Positions 1-8,867 of a stretch of DNA of 56,065 nucleotides are shown here, in pieces (positions within the stretch are counted from its first letter, which is position 1; each line of letters opens with the position of its first letter). The stretch is from the NCBI RefSeq assembly GCF_016888125.1, contig NZ_JACSWA010000603.1:1-56065 (forward strand), read 5' to 3'. Source of the stretch: Spirulina sp. CCY15215 (GTDB lineage Bacteria > Cyanobacteriota > Cyanobacteriia > Cyanobacteriales > Spirulinaceae). Position numbers and translations under genes: made by a program. The notes beneath the pieces are model-generated. The model had not been told where the DNA came from. It was given only the letters and a program-made list of their open reading frames with translations, and searched no databases.

Positions 1-264
1 TCAAGTCATCTCTGTCTTGAAACCCCGTCCAGATTCCCCTCCACAAGCATCTGTTTAACGTCCACTGACTGCCCGACAGCAGACAACCAAAAACTTACTA
101 CAGAGTATTTTGCTCTGTTGCTATCATTCCAACTGTTCTTTTTTTGATGAAGCATTAACTGCCTCAATTCCCAACTTACTACTACTTAGAAATCTGTTGC
201 GAAATTGCAAACAAACTTTACGAACTGTTGAGCGATCGCCGCAAAAAACATGAAAAAAGTTAAT
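1..264. other. Left-edge non-coding stretch
   Basis: This stretch lies downstream of the minus-strand gcvT and runs to the window edge. I see no convincing gene, hairpin terminator or RNA. It contains one HIP1-like site near 234. Nothing else can be said from the sequence. Confidence 0.4.
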
Positions 265-1389
265 TTAGGAACGATGGGAAGAACGATAAAAAGGCTTCTT
301 CACCACCGTTGCAGGGTGGGTTTTGCCGCGAATTTCCACTTCGAGAAGCGTGCCTTTTTTAGCAAGCTGTTTGGGAACATAAGCCAAAGCGATCGCCTTC
401 CCCAAAGTTGGCGAAAGAGTGCCACTGGTGACTTCTCCCACCTTTTCCCCTTCAGCAATAATAGGATAGCCGTGACGGGCAATGTAACGTCCCTGCATTG
501 CCAAACCCACTAACTTGCGATCGAGTCCCCCTTGTTTTTGTTGTTCTAAGGCTTCCCTCCCGATAAATGCGCCCTTTTTATCCAAATGTACCAACCAACC
601 CAAACCCGCTTCTAAAGGAGTTGTTTCCTCAGTGATATCTTGCCCATAGAGTGCCATTGCTGCCTCTAATCGTAAAGTATCCCGCGCCCCCAAACCGCAA
701 GGAGTTACTCCAACAGCGAGAAGCGATCGCCATAACTGTCGTCCTGTTTCGGGATCCAGCATAATCTCAAAACCATCTTCTCCGGTGTAGCCAGTACGGG
801 CAATAAATACCGACTCTCCCGCGATCGATGCGTGCAAATGTTCAAACGCCTTCAGTGCCTCGATATCCCCTGTAATTAAAGGCTTTAACACCGCTACAGC
901 TTCAGGTCCCTGTACTGCCAGCAAGACCTTATCCGGAGAGATATCTTGCAAAATAATCCCCGATCCTTGCAAATGTTCTAACAACCAGGCCTTATCGCGC
1001 GATCGCGTCGCAGCATTGACGATCGCCACCCCAGATTGTATTCCCGTCGCATCTTCCCCTTGGTAATAGATAATGACATCATCAATGATTCCCCCTCGGG
1101 CATTTAGCAGTACAGTATATTGAGCCTGTCCTGGTTGCAAGGATTCCAAATCAGAAGGAAAGAGGGGTTGAAGATGGGACAATAACTTTGCACCCTTGAG
1201 GGTAAACTTGCCCATGTGGGAAATATCGAACATCCCCACCGCCTCTCTTACAGCTTCATGTTCCAGCTTGAGTCCCGCAAATTGTACCGGCATTTCCCAG
1301 CCCGCAAAATCCGTAAAACGCGCCCCCAGGTCGGAAATTTCCTGAAAAAGAGGAGTTCTCGCACAGTTTGAAGTCTTTCTAGTAGCCAC
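265..1389 (-). CDS. gcvT: Aminomethyltransferase, glycine cleavage T protein
   Basis: T protein of the glycine cleavage system. It takes the aminomethyl group from the lipoyl H protein and, with tetrahydrofolate, releases ammonia and forms methylene-THF. In cyanobacteria this serves photorespiratory glycine breakdown. The 374 residues are the normal family length. The N-terminal TPLFQEISDLGARFTDFAGW and the FDISHMGK segment (about residue 55) are typical, as are ARTGYTGEDGFEI and the C-terminal RGK barrel region. The gene is divergent from ftsH and stands alone; no gcvH or gcvP is nearby. I looked upstream for a glycine riboswitch and saw none. Confidence 0.95.
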   Translation of the reverse strand: MATRKTSNCARTPLFQEISDLGARFTDFAGWEMPVQFAGLKLEHEAVREAVGMFDISHMGKFTLKGAKLLSHLQPLFPSDLESLQPGQAQYTVLLNARGGIIDDVIIYYQGEDATGIQSGVAIVNAATRSRDKAWLLEHLQGSGIILQDISPDKVLLAVQGPEAVAVLKPLITGDIEALKAFEHLHASIAGESVFIARTGYTGEDGFEIMLDPETGRQLWRSLLAVGVTPCGLGARDTLRLEAAMALYGQDITEETTPLEAGLGWLVHLDKKGAFIGREALEQQKQGGLDRKLVGLAMQGRYIARHGYPIIAEGEKVGEVTSGTLSPTLGKAIALAYVPKQLAKKGTLLEVEIRGKTHPATVVKKPFYRSSHRS

Positions 1390-1568
1390 AAGTATTGATA
1401 TTTCTCTCGTAAATAAACTATCTCTATCCTACCGAGATCCGTCGCAAGCACATCTACTCATCGGTTAACCGTACCAGACAAAGAGGCGATCGCCAGGACA
1501 AAATAAAAACAGGACGAAGTTAACAAAAATTAACATTCCTCCGTAAATGTGCGTAATTTAAACAAACA

Positions 1569-3440
1569 ATGGCTATAAAAAACAATCCCAACCCCTCATG
1601 GGGTCGCCTCATCGGTAATATTCTTTTAATTACCGGGGTCGGACTGCTGTTAATCAATATCTTATTTCCCCAGATTTTTGCTCCTAGCATTCCCCGCGTT
1701 CCCTACAGTATGTTTATCGATCAAATTGGCGCTGGAACCGTTACCCGCGCTTATGTCGGTCAAGACCAAATTCGCTATCAACTGAAAGGAGAAGGCGAAA
1801 AACCGGGACAAATTTTAGAAACTACGCCAGTTTTCGATCTACAACTTCCCCAACGTTTAGAAAATAATGGGGTTGAATTTGCCGCAGCACCCCCCAAGGG
1901 CAATAATTGGTTTGGAACCCTCCTGAGTTGGGTCATTCCCCCGTTAATTTTTGTGGGTATTTTCCAGTTTTTTATGAGACGGGGTGGAGGGGGTCCACAA
2001 GGGGCGCTTTCCTTGAGTAAAAGCAAGGCCAAAGTTTATGTTGAGGATAATGATACCAAAGTAACATTTGAGGATGTTGCCGGAGTTGAAGAAGCGAAAA
2101 CAGAACTCGAGGAAATTGTCGAATTCCTCAAAAATCCCGATCGCTACACCCAGATCGGGGCGCGTATTCCCAAAGGAGTATTACTCGTCGGACCCCCAGG
2201 GACCGGTAAAACTTTAATGGCCAAAGCCGTTGCAGGAGAAGCAGGTGTTTCCTTTTTCAGCATCTCTGGATCGGAATTCGTAGAACTTTTTGTTGGTGCC
2301 GGTGCCGCCCGAGTGCGAGACTTATTTGAACAGGCCAAAAAGAAAGCACCCTGTATTATTTTCATCGATGAATTGGATGCGATCGGCAAATCCCGCGCCA
2401 GTGGCGGCTTTATGGGGGGAAATGACGAACGAGAACAAACCCTCAATCAATTATTAACCGAGATGGATGGTTTTGCCGCAGGAGGTGCCACAGTCATCGT
2501 CCTCGCCGCCACCAACCGCCCCGAAACCCTTGATTCTGCCCTGTTACGCCCTGGACGCTTCGATCGCCAAGTCCTCGTAGATCGCCCCGATCTCCCTGGA
2601 CGCTTGAAGATTTTGGAAATCTACGCGGGTAAGGTGAAAATTGATACTGAGGTTGATTTGAGGGCGATCGCGACTCGAACTCCTGGTTTTGCGGGGGCTG
2701 ACTTAGCCAACTTAGTTAACGAAGCTGCATTATTGGCCGCACGAAATCAACGCACAAAAGTAACCCAAGCGGACTTTAACGAGGCGATCGAACGGGTTGT
2801 CGCCGGGTTAGAGAAGAAAAGCCGCGTCCTCAACGAGAAGGAAAAGAAAATCGTGGCTTATCACGAAGTGGGTCACGCTTTAGTCGGTGCTTTGATGCCT
2901 GGAGGAGGTAAAGTTGCCAAAATATCCATTGTGCCTCGAGGCATGGCTGCTTTAGGTTATACCTTACAAATGCCCACAGAAGACCGTTTTTTAATGTCCG
3001 AAGCAGAATTGCGAGATCAAATTGCCACACTTTTAGGAGGGCGAGCAGCAGAAGAGGTTGTTTTTGGTAGCATTACAACAGGTGCAGCCAATGACCTACA
3101 ACGCGCCACAGACCTCGCAGAACGCATGGTAACAACCTATGGCATGAGTAAAGTCCTGGGACCCCTCGCCTACGAGAAAGGGCCGCAAAACAGCTTCCTG
3201 GGAGAAGGAGGAATGATGAACCCTCGCCGTAATGTGAGCGATTCTACCGCCAAGGCGATCGATGCGGAAGTGAAGGAAATTGTCGAAAAAGGTCATCACC
3301 AGGCGATCGCCATTCTGGAAAACAATCGGGAATTATTAGAAGCGATCGCCCAAGAAATCCTCGCTGAAGAGGTAATTGAAGGGAAGAAATTGCAGGAGTT
3401 CTTGGATCGCGCAAATGCCGTTGAACCTGTAGCTGTTTAA
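1569..3440 (+). CDS. ftsH: ATP-dependent zinc metalloprotease FtsH (FtsH4 type)
   Basis: Membrane-anchored AAA+ protease that extracts and degrades membrane proteins; in cyanobacteria FtsH complexes serve photosystem and membrane quality control. There are two N-terminal membrane segments (about residues 14-34 and 117-136) around a lumenal domain. Walker A GPPGTGKT is near residue 207, followed by the FIDELDAIG Walker B and the SRH. The zinc site HEVGH is near residue 432. The sequence, including the [10 protein letters not shown] and [14 protein letters not shown] stretches, reads like Synechocystis FtsH4 (sll1463) as I remember it, rather than FtsH1-3. Length 623 aa is normal. The gene ends at a strong hairpin terminator, so it is probably monocistronic. 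Confidence 0.96.
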   Translation: MAIKNNPNPSWGRLIGNILLITGVGLLLINILFPQIFAPSIPRVPYSMFIDQIGAGTVTRAYVGQDQIRYQLKGEGEKPGQILETTPVFDLQLPQRLENNGVEFAAAPPKGNNWFGTLLSWVIPPLIFVGIFQFFMRRGGGGPQGALSLSKSKAKVYVEDNDTKVTFEDVAGVEEAKTELEEIVEFLKNPDRYTQIGARIPKGVLLVGPPGTGKTLMAKAVAGEAGVSFFSISGSEFVELFVGAGAARVRDLFEQAKKKAPCIIFIDELDAIGKSRASGGFMGGNDEREQTLNQLLTEMDGFAAGGATVIVLAATNRPETLDSALLRPGRFDRQVLVDRPDLPGRLKILEIYAGKVKIDTEVDLRAIATRTPGFAGADLANLVNEAALLAARNQRTKVTQADFNEAIERVVAGLEKKSRVLNEKEKKIVAYHEVGHALVGALMPGGGKVAKISIVPRGMAALGYTLQMPTEDRFLMSEAELRDQIATLLGGRAAEEVVFGSITTGAANDLQRATDLAERMVTTYGMSKVLGPLAYEKGPQNSFLGEGGMMNPRRNVSDSTAKAIDAEVKEIVEKGHHQAIAILENNRELLEAIAQEILAEEVIEGKKLQEFLDRANAVEPVAV

Positions 3441-3456
3441 TATTTTCTCATCCTTT

Positions 3457-3491
3457 ATCGTTCCCGTACAGAAAGCGGGAACGATTTTTTT
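3457..3491 (+). terminator. Rho-independent terminator of ftsH
   Basis: Ten-base-pair perfect stem (ATCGTTCCCG pairing with CGGGAACGAT) around a nine-base loop, followed directly by seven T residues. It starts 17 bases after the ftsH stop codon. Confidence 0.9.
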
Positions 3492-3548
3492 GGCGATATT
3501 TTTTGGGTTAACCCCTAAAGATTAACCTCATGAAGAAGATTTACTTGA

Positions 3549-3704
3549 AGCCAGCATTCAATTAAAATAGAAAAGATATTTTGCTCGGGATTGAGTATTT
3601 TTGCGAAGTCGTCAAAATTCGGTCAACTTATCTTGAGAAACTGGCAAATTAAACTTATTATCTTTGATGAAGAAAAAAGGAGCATGATTCAATGGATACC
3701 TTAG
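3549..3704 (+). pseudogene. xisH relic (3' end only)
   Basis: In the frame ending at the TAG at 3702-3704 the last codons read NWQIKLIIFDEEKRSMIQWI. This resembles the C-terminus of XisH-family proteins (a PD-(D/E)XK-like fold encoded just before xisI). The frame is closed upstream by a TGA at 3546-3548, has no usable start codon, and the remaining 52 codons are far short of the roughly 140 residues of XisH. The relic stop overlaps the xisI start by 13 bases, as expected for an original xisH-xisI operon. The identification rests on remembered family sequences, so it is moderate. Confidence 0.5.
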
Positions 3705-4027
3705 AACACTATCGCGAACTGACTCGTAATATTATTCTCAAATATGCTCAATATAAGCCCTCTCACGGAGAAATAGAACCTGGAGTTATTATCGATTTAG
3801 AACGCGATCGCTACGAACTCATGCACGTCGGTTGGGACAAACAACGGCGCGTACATGGTTCTGTTATTCATATTGATATTATCGCTGGAAAAATATGGAT
3901 TCAACACGACGGGACAAATGTTTCTATTGCAGAGGAATTGGTTGAACTGGGCGTTCCTCCAGAGGATATAATTTTGGGATTTCATCCTCATAATGTACGT
4001 CAATATACCGATTTTGGTGTTGCTTAA
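3692..4027 (+). CDS. xisI: XisI-family protein (fdxN element excision controlling factor)
   Basis: The 111-residue protein matches the XisI family in length and content: the N-terminal HYRELTRNIILKYAQ, the central RYELMHVGW and HIDIIAGKIWIQHDGT, and the C-terminal LGVPPEDIILGFHPHNVRQYTDF. XisI was named for fdxN element excision in Anabaena, but most cyanobacterial copies lie away from any such element, paired with xisH, and their function is unknown. Here the preceding xisH is only a relic, so xisI is intact but orphaned. An AAAAAAGGAG sequence lies about 10 bases before the ATG and supports this start. Confidence 0.9.
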   Translation: MDTLEHYRELTRNIILKYAQYKPSHGEIEPGVIIDLERDRYELMHVGWDKQRRVHGSVIHIDIIAGKIWIQHDGTNVSIAEELVELGVPPEDIILGFHPHNVRQYTDFGVA

Positions 4028-4051
4028 CAACTTCAATAATTTTGGATAGTC

Positions 4052-4198
4052 ATGGAACTAACGTCCTATAGTCTGTTGAATGCCTTCTGCTTGTTCGATC
4101 GCTTTTTTCAGTTCGCTAATAACGATCTTGAGGTGTTAGCAATAGCTGCGAGAGAGAGACGGGTTTTAGTGTCTAGCGATCGCCAGACCATTGAATAA
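4052..4198 (+). pseudogene. Decayed DUF5615-like (PIN-like) gene remnant
   Basis: A 48-codon open frame ends in DLEVLAIAARERRVLVSSDR. This closely resembles the conserved middle of DUF5615-family PIN-like proteins (pattern PEVLAIAAREGRVLVTxDxxT). The N-terminal catalytic part is unrecognisable and the C-terminal part is missing, so this is more likely a fragment than a functional gene. It abuts the stop codon of the convergent ftsQ. Call based on motif recognition only. Confidence 0.45.
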
Positions 4199-5026
4199 TT
4201 ACTTTAATTGAACCGAAGGTGTATCGGGATTGCTGAGATCGATATAATCAATTTGACTGGTGTGAATGCGATCGGGAAGTTGTCGCATCTTAGCTAAAAC
4301 CAACAATTGTTGGCGAAAATGAAACGAAGAATAGCTACCAAAATGAACATTACCCAATTCTGTTTTCAAAATAAGATTGTTCGGGGATTGTAAATCAATT
4401 TCAAAAACCTTCACCCCTGAACGACTCACCTCACGATAAATCTCCGGCCAGTAAGGTTGAAATTGTTCCGTTAAGCCAATCACAATTAATTCAGGAAGTT
4501 CGAGAGTATTTTCGAGATCCGCATAACTATTTTTGGGAATCCAAAATCCTTGTGCGTCCACAATACCAACTTCAGGATTATTAGAATTCGGCGAAGAAAA
4601 AGCAGGTAAAGCGATCGCCACAGGATTGCGTTCGGTCACTTCAATAGTTAAACTGGGAGGTAATAACCTGCGAATCACCGTTGCTTTGGCGATCGGTGCC
4701 TTAGCTTCAATTGCGCGGCTGAGTTTTTCCGGTTCAATCTCGAGAATCGATTGGGGATAAGACAACGGTAACAAGGAACGAATCGCTGTAATAGAGAGAA
4801 GTTTATTCCCCTTAATTTTGACCCTTTCCGGCGTATCAATCGTCCAATCCGGTAAAGACACACCCCAGACTATCATCGCCGTTAAACCCACGATGGAGAG
4901 CGATCGCCACATCCCCTGCCAAAATCTTATCTGCCGACGGCGCTTGAGTTGCGCTCGGCGATTTTGTAAATCCGTTGGGGAAACAGAAGACATATCTGTC
5001 ATATCCTTAAAACTTCCCGCTTTCAT
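4199..5026 (-). CDS. ftsQ: Cell division protein FtsQ/DivIB (POTRA domain)
   Basis: Bitopic divisome protein that links FtsA/FtsZ-stage proteins to septal peptidoglycan synthesis. After a basic cytoplasmic stretch (RRAQLKRRRQIRFW) there is one membrane segment near residues 40-58. A POTRA domain follows (KIKGNKLLSITAIRSLLPLS ... LPPSLTIEVTERNPVAI, about residues 70-145), then the FtsQ beta domain with GNVHFGSYSSFHFRQQLLVL and IDLSNPDTPSVQLK near the end. Length 275 aa is normal. In many cyanobacteria ftsQ precedes ftsZ; here downstream is only the PIN-like remnant. In-frame Met codons at 5002 and 4993 are alternative starts. Confidence 0.88.
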   Translation of the reverse strand: MKAGSFKDMTDMSSVSPTDLQNRRAQLKRRRQIRFWQGMWRSLSIVGLTAMIVWGVSLPDWTIDTPERVKIKGNKLLSITAIRSLLPLSYPQSILEIEPEKLSRAIEAKAPIAKATVIRRLLPPSLTIEVTERNPVAIALPAFSSPNSNNPEVGIVDAQGFWIPKNSYADLENTLELPELIVIGLTEQFQPYWPEIYREVSRSGVKVFEIDLQSPNNLILKTELGNVHFGSYSSFHFRQQLLVLAKMRQLPDRIHTSQIDYIDLSNPDTPSVQLK

Positions 5027-5102
5027 TGGGATTTGACTGTGATGTTGTCGTTAACTTTTCTGATAATGAGAGTAAAATTGTAATTGTACCATGTCCCATA
5101 AC

Positions 5103-6629
5103 TTAAGGCAGCCATTTGGGATTAAAACCAATAAAAGGTAATTCCTCCAATTGAGGTGCTGTATCCATTTCATCAAGAGAAGTGGGAGGAATCAATAACC
5201 AAATTGTTCCCGTGGCGATCGTCTCCCCAGAATTGGTTCTGAGAATATTTTCTTCAGTTAGTTGCGGATCGACAATGGTTTGATCGAAAAGTAAGCCCAC
5301 GGTATCCGGGGAAAGGCTAAGATGAGTATCTTGGTATTGCGGTAATGTCGTCAACGGAATCACTTTTTTGCTGTCAAGATCGATCGTTGCAATATAGGGC
5401 TGTTCCACATAGTTAACATCCTCAATTAAGTTAGTCAGCAAACAATAAAGGCGATCGCCGACAGCATCAAATTGACAGTTAAGAATCGAACCTTTGGTAT
5501 CAAAAATCTTTTCTTCTCGCCCTTGATTATTGACCAAATAGAGCGATCGCGTATAGAGCAAGTCAGGATTATTGCGATTAAAATCCACCATTACCGCCGA
5601 TGTTCCATCGGGGGTAAAAGCTAAAACCATACCAAATTGGGCGAAAAAGCCTAGGGGTTCCGCATCAGGTTGCGTAGAAAGTAGGGCAATGCCCTCTCCT
5701 TGGGCGCTGGCAATGGTTTGATTGTCTGGGGCGATGAGAAAAACACCCCCAGGAGGGTTATTTAAAGCCAAGGGCGCATTATCATCGCGAATTACCCATA
5801 ACCCGGCATCTTTAGGCTCTTCTCGTTTGACGCGCTGCACCACTAGCATACTCCCATCCGCAGAGAGGTCGAATTTGAGGATTTGATACTCCTTATTGTC
5901 CAACACTAAATCAATTTGTCCGGCAATTTCTTTGTCACCCCCATAGAGTCCCGTGGTAACGCGATAGAGTTGTTGTTCGAGGAATCCATCTTTGGTGACT
6001 TGGCGATCGGCGGCACCAAAAAGAATGGATTTTCCGTCGGGATAAGGTTCAAATTCTGTAATGACAAGATGGGGGGGAGTGAGGGAAATTTTCTCTTGTT
6101 GGGTGAAATTATAGAGAATCAGTCTCCCTCTCTCTTTACCTTCTAAACCGATATAGGCAAAAACACGGTCAGGGGTTTTAAACTCTGCTGTAAAGGGTTG
6201 CAGGGTTTTTCCAGGGTGATCGCTGCCTTGAAACTTTTCCGTGGCCCGTTGTAGTTCCACGCGGTAATTATTGCCGTAAGGGGCGGGAAAATCGAGGGTA
6301 TAAGCCATTCTCCGCCCTGCCCAGCTAATTTTTCCAGGTAAGGGATCTTCTGCCTCTGGTCGCTCGGTAATGGTAATTTTGAGATTATTTTCAACACTTT
6401 CCCGAGACATGGGACGATTAAATTTCAACACGAAGGCGGTATCTTCGGCATTGACTATGCGATCTTGCCAACTAAATTCGCGCACTTTCGGACCTGTTTC
6501 GATCAAGCACCGATCGCCCCAACAGAACCAACCTCCCAAAATCAATAAAATTGTGATGAGACTGAGAGTTAGTATCGCAATAATAGCAGCGCGATCGATC
6601 GCATATAGATCGATAAATTGTTTTTTCAT
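5103..6629 (-). CDS. Membrane-anchored protein with Ig-like domain and beta-propeller-like region
   Basis: Function unknown. One N-terminal membrane segment (about residues 13-36) anchors a large extracytoplasmic part. Residues about 55-130 (AFVLKFNRPMSRESVENNLK ... LDFPAPYGNNYRVEL) match the bacterial Ig-like fold often seen in SbsA-type domains. The rest contains recurring short motifs such as FEPYPDGKSILFGA, FDLSADGSMLVV, LAFTPDGTSAVMV and LSLSPDTVGLLF. These look like blades of a WD40/TolB-like propeller. It is the last gene of a probable three-gene minus-strand operon behind the TIGR03943 protein (38-base gap) and the permease. Confidence 0.7.
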   Translation of the reverse strand: MKKQFIDLYAIDRAAIIAILTLSLITILLILGGWFCWGDRCLIETGPKVREFSWQDRIVNAEDTAFVLKFNRPMSRESVENNLKITITERPEAEDPLPGKISWAGRRMAYTLDFPAPYGNNYRVELQRATEKFQGSDHPGKTLQPFTAEFKTPDRVFAYIGLEGKERGRLILYNFTQQEKISLTPPHLVITEFEPYPDGKSILFGAADRQVTKDGFLEQQLYRVTTGLYGGDKEIAGQIDLVLDNKEYQILKFDLSADGSMLVVQRVKREEPKDAGLWVIRDDNAPLALNNPPGGVFLIAPDNQTIASAQGEGIALLSTQPDAEPLGFFAQFGMVLAFTPDGTSAVMVDFNRNNPDLLYTRSLYLVNNQGREEKIFDTKGSILNCQFDAVGDRLYCLLTNLIEDVNYVEQPYIATIDLDSKKVIPLTTLPQYQDTHLSLSPDTVGLLFDQTIVDPQLTEENILRTNSGETIATGTIWLLIPPTSLDEMDTAPQLEELPFIGFNPKWLP

Positions 6630-6667
6630 CGGTTATTGATTGCTTATTGTTGGCAGAGAACAAATAA

Positions 6668-7516
6668 TTAGAACTCGTAGGGATTAGAAGGAGTATCGAT
6701 TTTGTTGGCATCGATCGCATTAATTACTAATCTTCGTTCCCCATTTAGTTCTTCCGTGGTCATAACTCCTTCAATTTTCAACCAAGTATCGGGAGGAAAT
6801 TGATCTCGAGTTGAGGGCAATTTTACGGGAAGTCCGACGGGATAAGCATCGACGGCACAACAAGTAATCACAAAGCGAGAAATCATGAGATAATCCTCTG
6901 GCAGACTGTCTATATGAACGACAAAACCGGTTACATTTGCCGGAAGATCGGTATAGGCATCGGGTTCGGGATACGCATTAAGGGTGCGAATCCAATCCAT
7001 AAGGCTGCGATCTTCGGGTTTAATGCGGGAGGTAAATGATTGTACTTGGGTGCGGGTAAAGGGCAAGGATTCTGTGATTCCCCGTTGTAGGGCGGTATCG
7101 CTGGCGAGAACTTTGGGAGGGACGATCAACCCTGCGATCGCCGCGATCGCCAGCAGTGCCGTAGCGACTCCAGGGGGGAAAATGGTGATATGACGGACTT
7201 CTGGTTCCCTCGATCCCCCGCGTCGGAGTTGTTTGAGTAATTGCCAGGTTCTAATTCCACTGAGGGCAATCAGAACTATTCCCGTAATTAACACTAACGT
7301 AAAATAATTGGGATGAATGAGTAATTGTAGTTGACCGGTGAAGCGATATTTCACCATCAATAAGCCCCAGTTGAGTAGGGCAAAGACATCGAACCAGGGT
7401 AAGATTTTGGTGTAAAAGTCTTTGAAACTAAAGGCTTTTTTGCTTTTCCCTTGGGGACGGGGATTTTTTTGCTTTAGCCTGAGAATGAATTGTTTGAGTT
7501 GCTCTAATTTTTTCAT
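6668..7516 (-). CDS. TIGR03943-family permease-associated membrane protein
   Basis: The sequence has two membrane segments in the first half (about residues 40-105), a third near 120-135, and a soluble C-terminal domain with SRFVITCCAVDAYPVGLPV. That Cys-Cys motif is the hallmark of the TIGR03943 (YcgQ-like) family, which is nearly always encoded next to a permease of the ArsP/DUF318 type. The substrate is not established. The neighbouring permease starts the operon 42 bases upstream, as in the usual pairing. Confidence 0.82.
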   Translation of the reverse strand: MKKLEQLKQFILRLKQKNPRPQGKSKKAFSFKDFYTKILPWFDVFALLNWGLLMVKYRFTGQLQLLIHPNYFTLVLITGIVLIALSGIRTWQLLKQLRRGGSREPEVRHITIFPPGVATALLAIAAIAGLIVPPKVLASDTALQRGITESLPFTRTQVQSFTSRIKPEDRSLMDWIRTLNAYPEPDAYTDLPANVTGFVVHIDSLPEDYLMISRFVITCCAVDAYPVGLPVKLPSTRDQFPPDTWLKIEGVMTTEELNGERRLVINAIDANKIDTPSNPYEF

Positions 7517-7558
7517 GTCCAGTCTCCATTAAAATTTCTCGATTCTCGATTCTCTCTT

Positions 7559-8578
7559 TCAGAAAAAATAACTATAAGAAAGTGTTAAAACAAAGGTTAA
7601 TTGTGCTGCGATCGCAAACAAATAAATGATAATACGCGGCTTAAAAATGGAGAGCATCAGCCCGATCGCTTTAATATCGATCATCGGTCCGAAAACCAAA
7701 AATGCTAACAGAGAACCTGTTGTAAAAGCGGAGGAAAAAGCCAGCACAAAAAAGGCATCTACGGTGGAACAAATCGAAACCACGGCAGCTAAAACCATCA
7801 TAGCCAGAATCGAGGTGATCGGGTCTTGTCCCCAGTTTAAAATCAGTTCTCGCGGTGCTAAAACTTGAATGCTGGCGGCGATCGCGCTTCCCAAGACTAA
7901 CATTCCTCCCAATTCTCGGACTTCCTGGATGACAGTATCGAGAAATAAACGCAGTTTGTTGCGATCGAAGGTTTTTGGTTTATTTTTCGTTAAGGTTGCG
8001 GCCAGGGCTTGCTCTTCCATGAGGACGGGAGTTCCCGATTTAGCTAATAGAAAGGTCCCCGATCGCAATAAAGCGGGGGTATTTTCGCTATCTCTGTTGG
8101 AGGAAGCCGTTAAACGATTAATCACTCGCTTGGCCAATTCCGTCTGCATCAGGGGTCTGGGGTCTTTCTGAAAGCTAAAAATCCAACCGATGGTTGTGGC
8201 GATGAAAAGCGAGAAAATTATCCGAAAAACGACAATTTCCGGTTGATCGCGAAAGGCAACCCATGTCGCCCAGATCACAATCGGGTTAATGGTAGGTGCC
8301 GCCAGCAAAAAGCCGATCGCTACAGAAGTGGGTGCGCCCTGGGTCAGCAAACGCCTTGCCACGGGGACATTACCGCATTCGCAGACGGGAAATAAAAATC
8401 CGACACAACTGCCAACAAATGACCCCAAAAGGGGATTGCGGGGCATTTTAGAGATTAATTGCCGTTCGTCCACAAAAAACAGCAAGGCACTGGAAAGCAA
8501 TACCCCCAGTAAGAGAAAGGGTATAGCTTCCACAAGCAAGCTGAGAAAGAGCGTAAAGGCGTTATACAGTTGACTCAT
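7559..8578 (-). CDS. Permease (DUF318/ArsP_1 family, YcgR-like)
   Basis: Integral membrane protein of 339 residues with about eight hydrophobic segments in two sets, separated by a cytoplasmic loop (about residues 150-220). The motif FPVCECGNVPVARRLL (about residue 62) is the signature of the family, and a related VSICSTVDAFFVLAF segment occurs in the second half. Members are predicted permeases; some relatives export organoarsenicals, but the substrate here cannot be inferred. It is the first gene of the operon with the TIGR03943 protein, which probably forms a complex with it. Confidence 0.85.
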   Translation of the reverse strand: MSQLYNAFTLFLSLLVEAIPFLLLGVLLSSALLFFVDERQLISKMPRNPLLGSFVGSCVGFLFPVCECGNVPVARRLLTQGAPTSVAIGFLLAAPTINPIVIWATWVAFRDQPEIVVFRIIFSLFIATTIGWIFSFQKDPRPLMQTELAKRVINRLTASSNRDSENTPALLRSGTFLLAKSGTPVLMEEQALAATLTKNKPKTFDRNKLRLFLDTVIQEVRELGGMLVLGSAIAASIQVLAPRELILNWGQDPITSILAMMVLAAVVSICSTVDAFFVLAFSSAFTTGSLLAFLVFGPMIDIKAIGLMLSIFKPRIIIYLFAIAAQLTFVLTLSYSYFF

Positions 8579-8867
8579 CGAGAAAGGTTTAGGTGTGAGG
8601 TTGCCTGCGATCGGCGCGTGAGAGCGAATCTAATCTAAGGAGATCTGGTTAGGCGTGTTTTTCATTTTACAGATGCAGGCGCAATTTATGGAATCTTAAT
8701 CGATTGCCAATGCGTACCGATGAGAGTAAATCTACACTAATAAGCGGAAAATAAGCGGAAAATTCGCGATCGCCCTGCAACTTCCCCCGATCTAAACTCT
8801 TAATCATGTTATAAGGCGAGGCGATCGAACTACCAGTAGAATAATGGAGAACATTCGGAGAAGTTTC

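Noticed and set aside
1390-1568. Possible glycine riboswitch upstream of gcvT
   Set aside because: The leader of gcvT lacks the conserved glycine aptamer segments. I see only AT-rich spacer and one HIP1 site.
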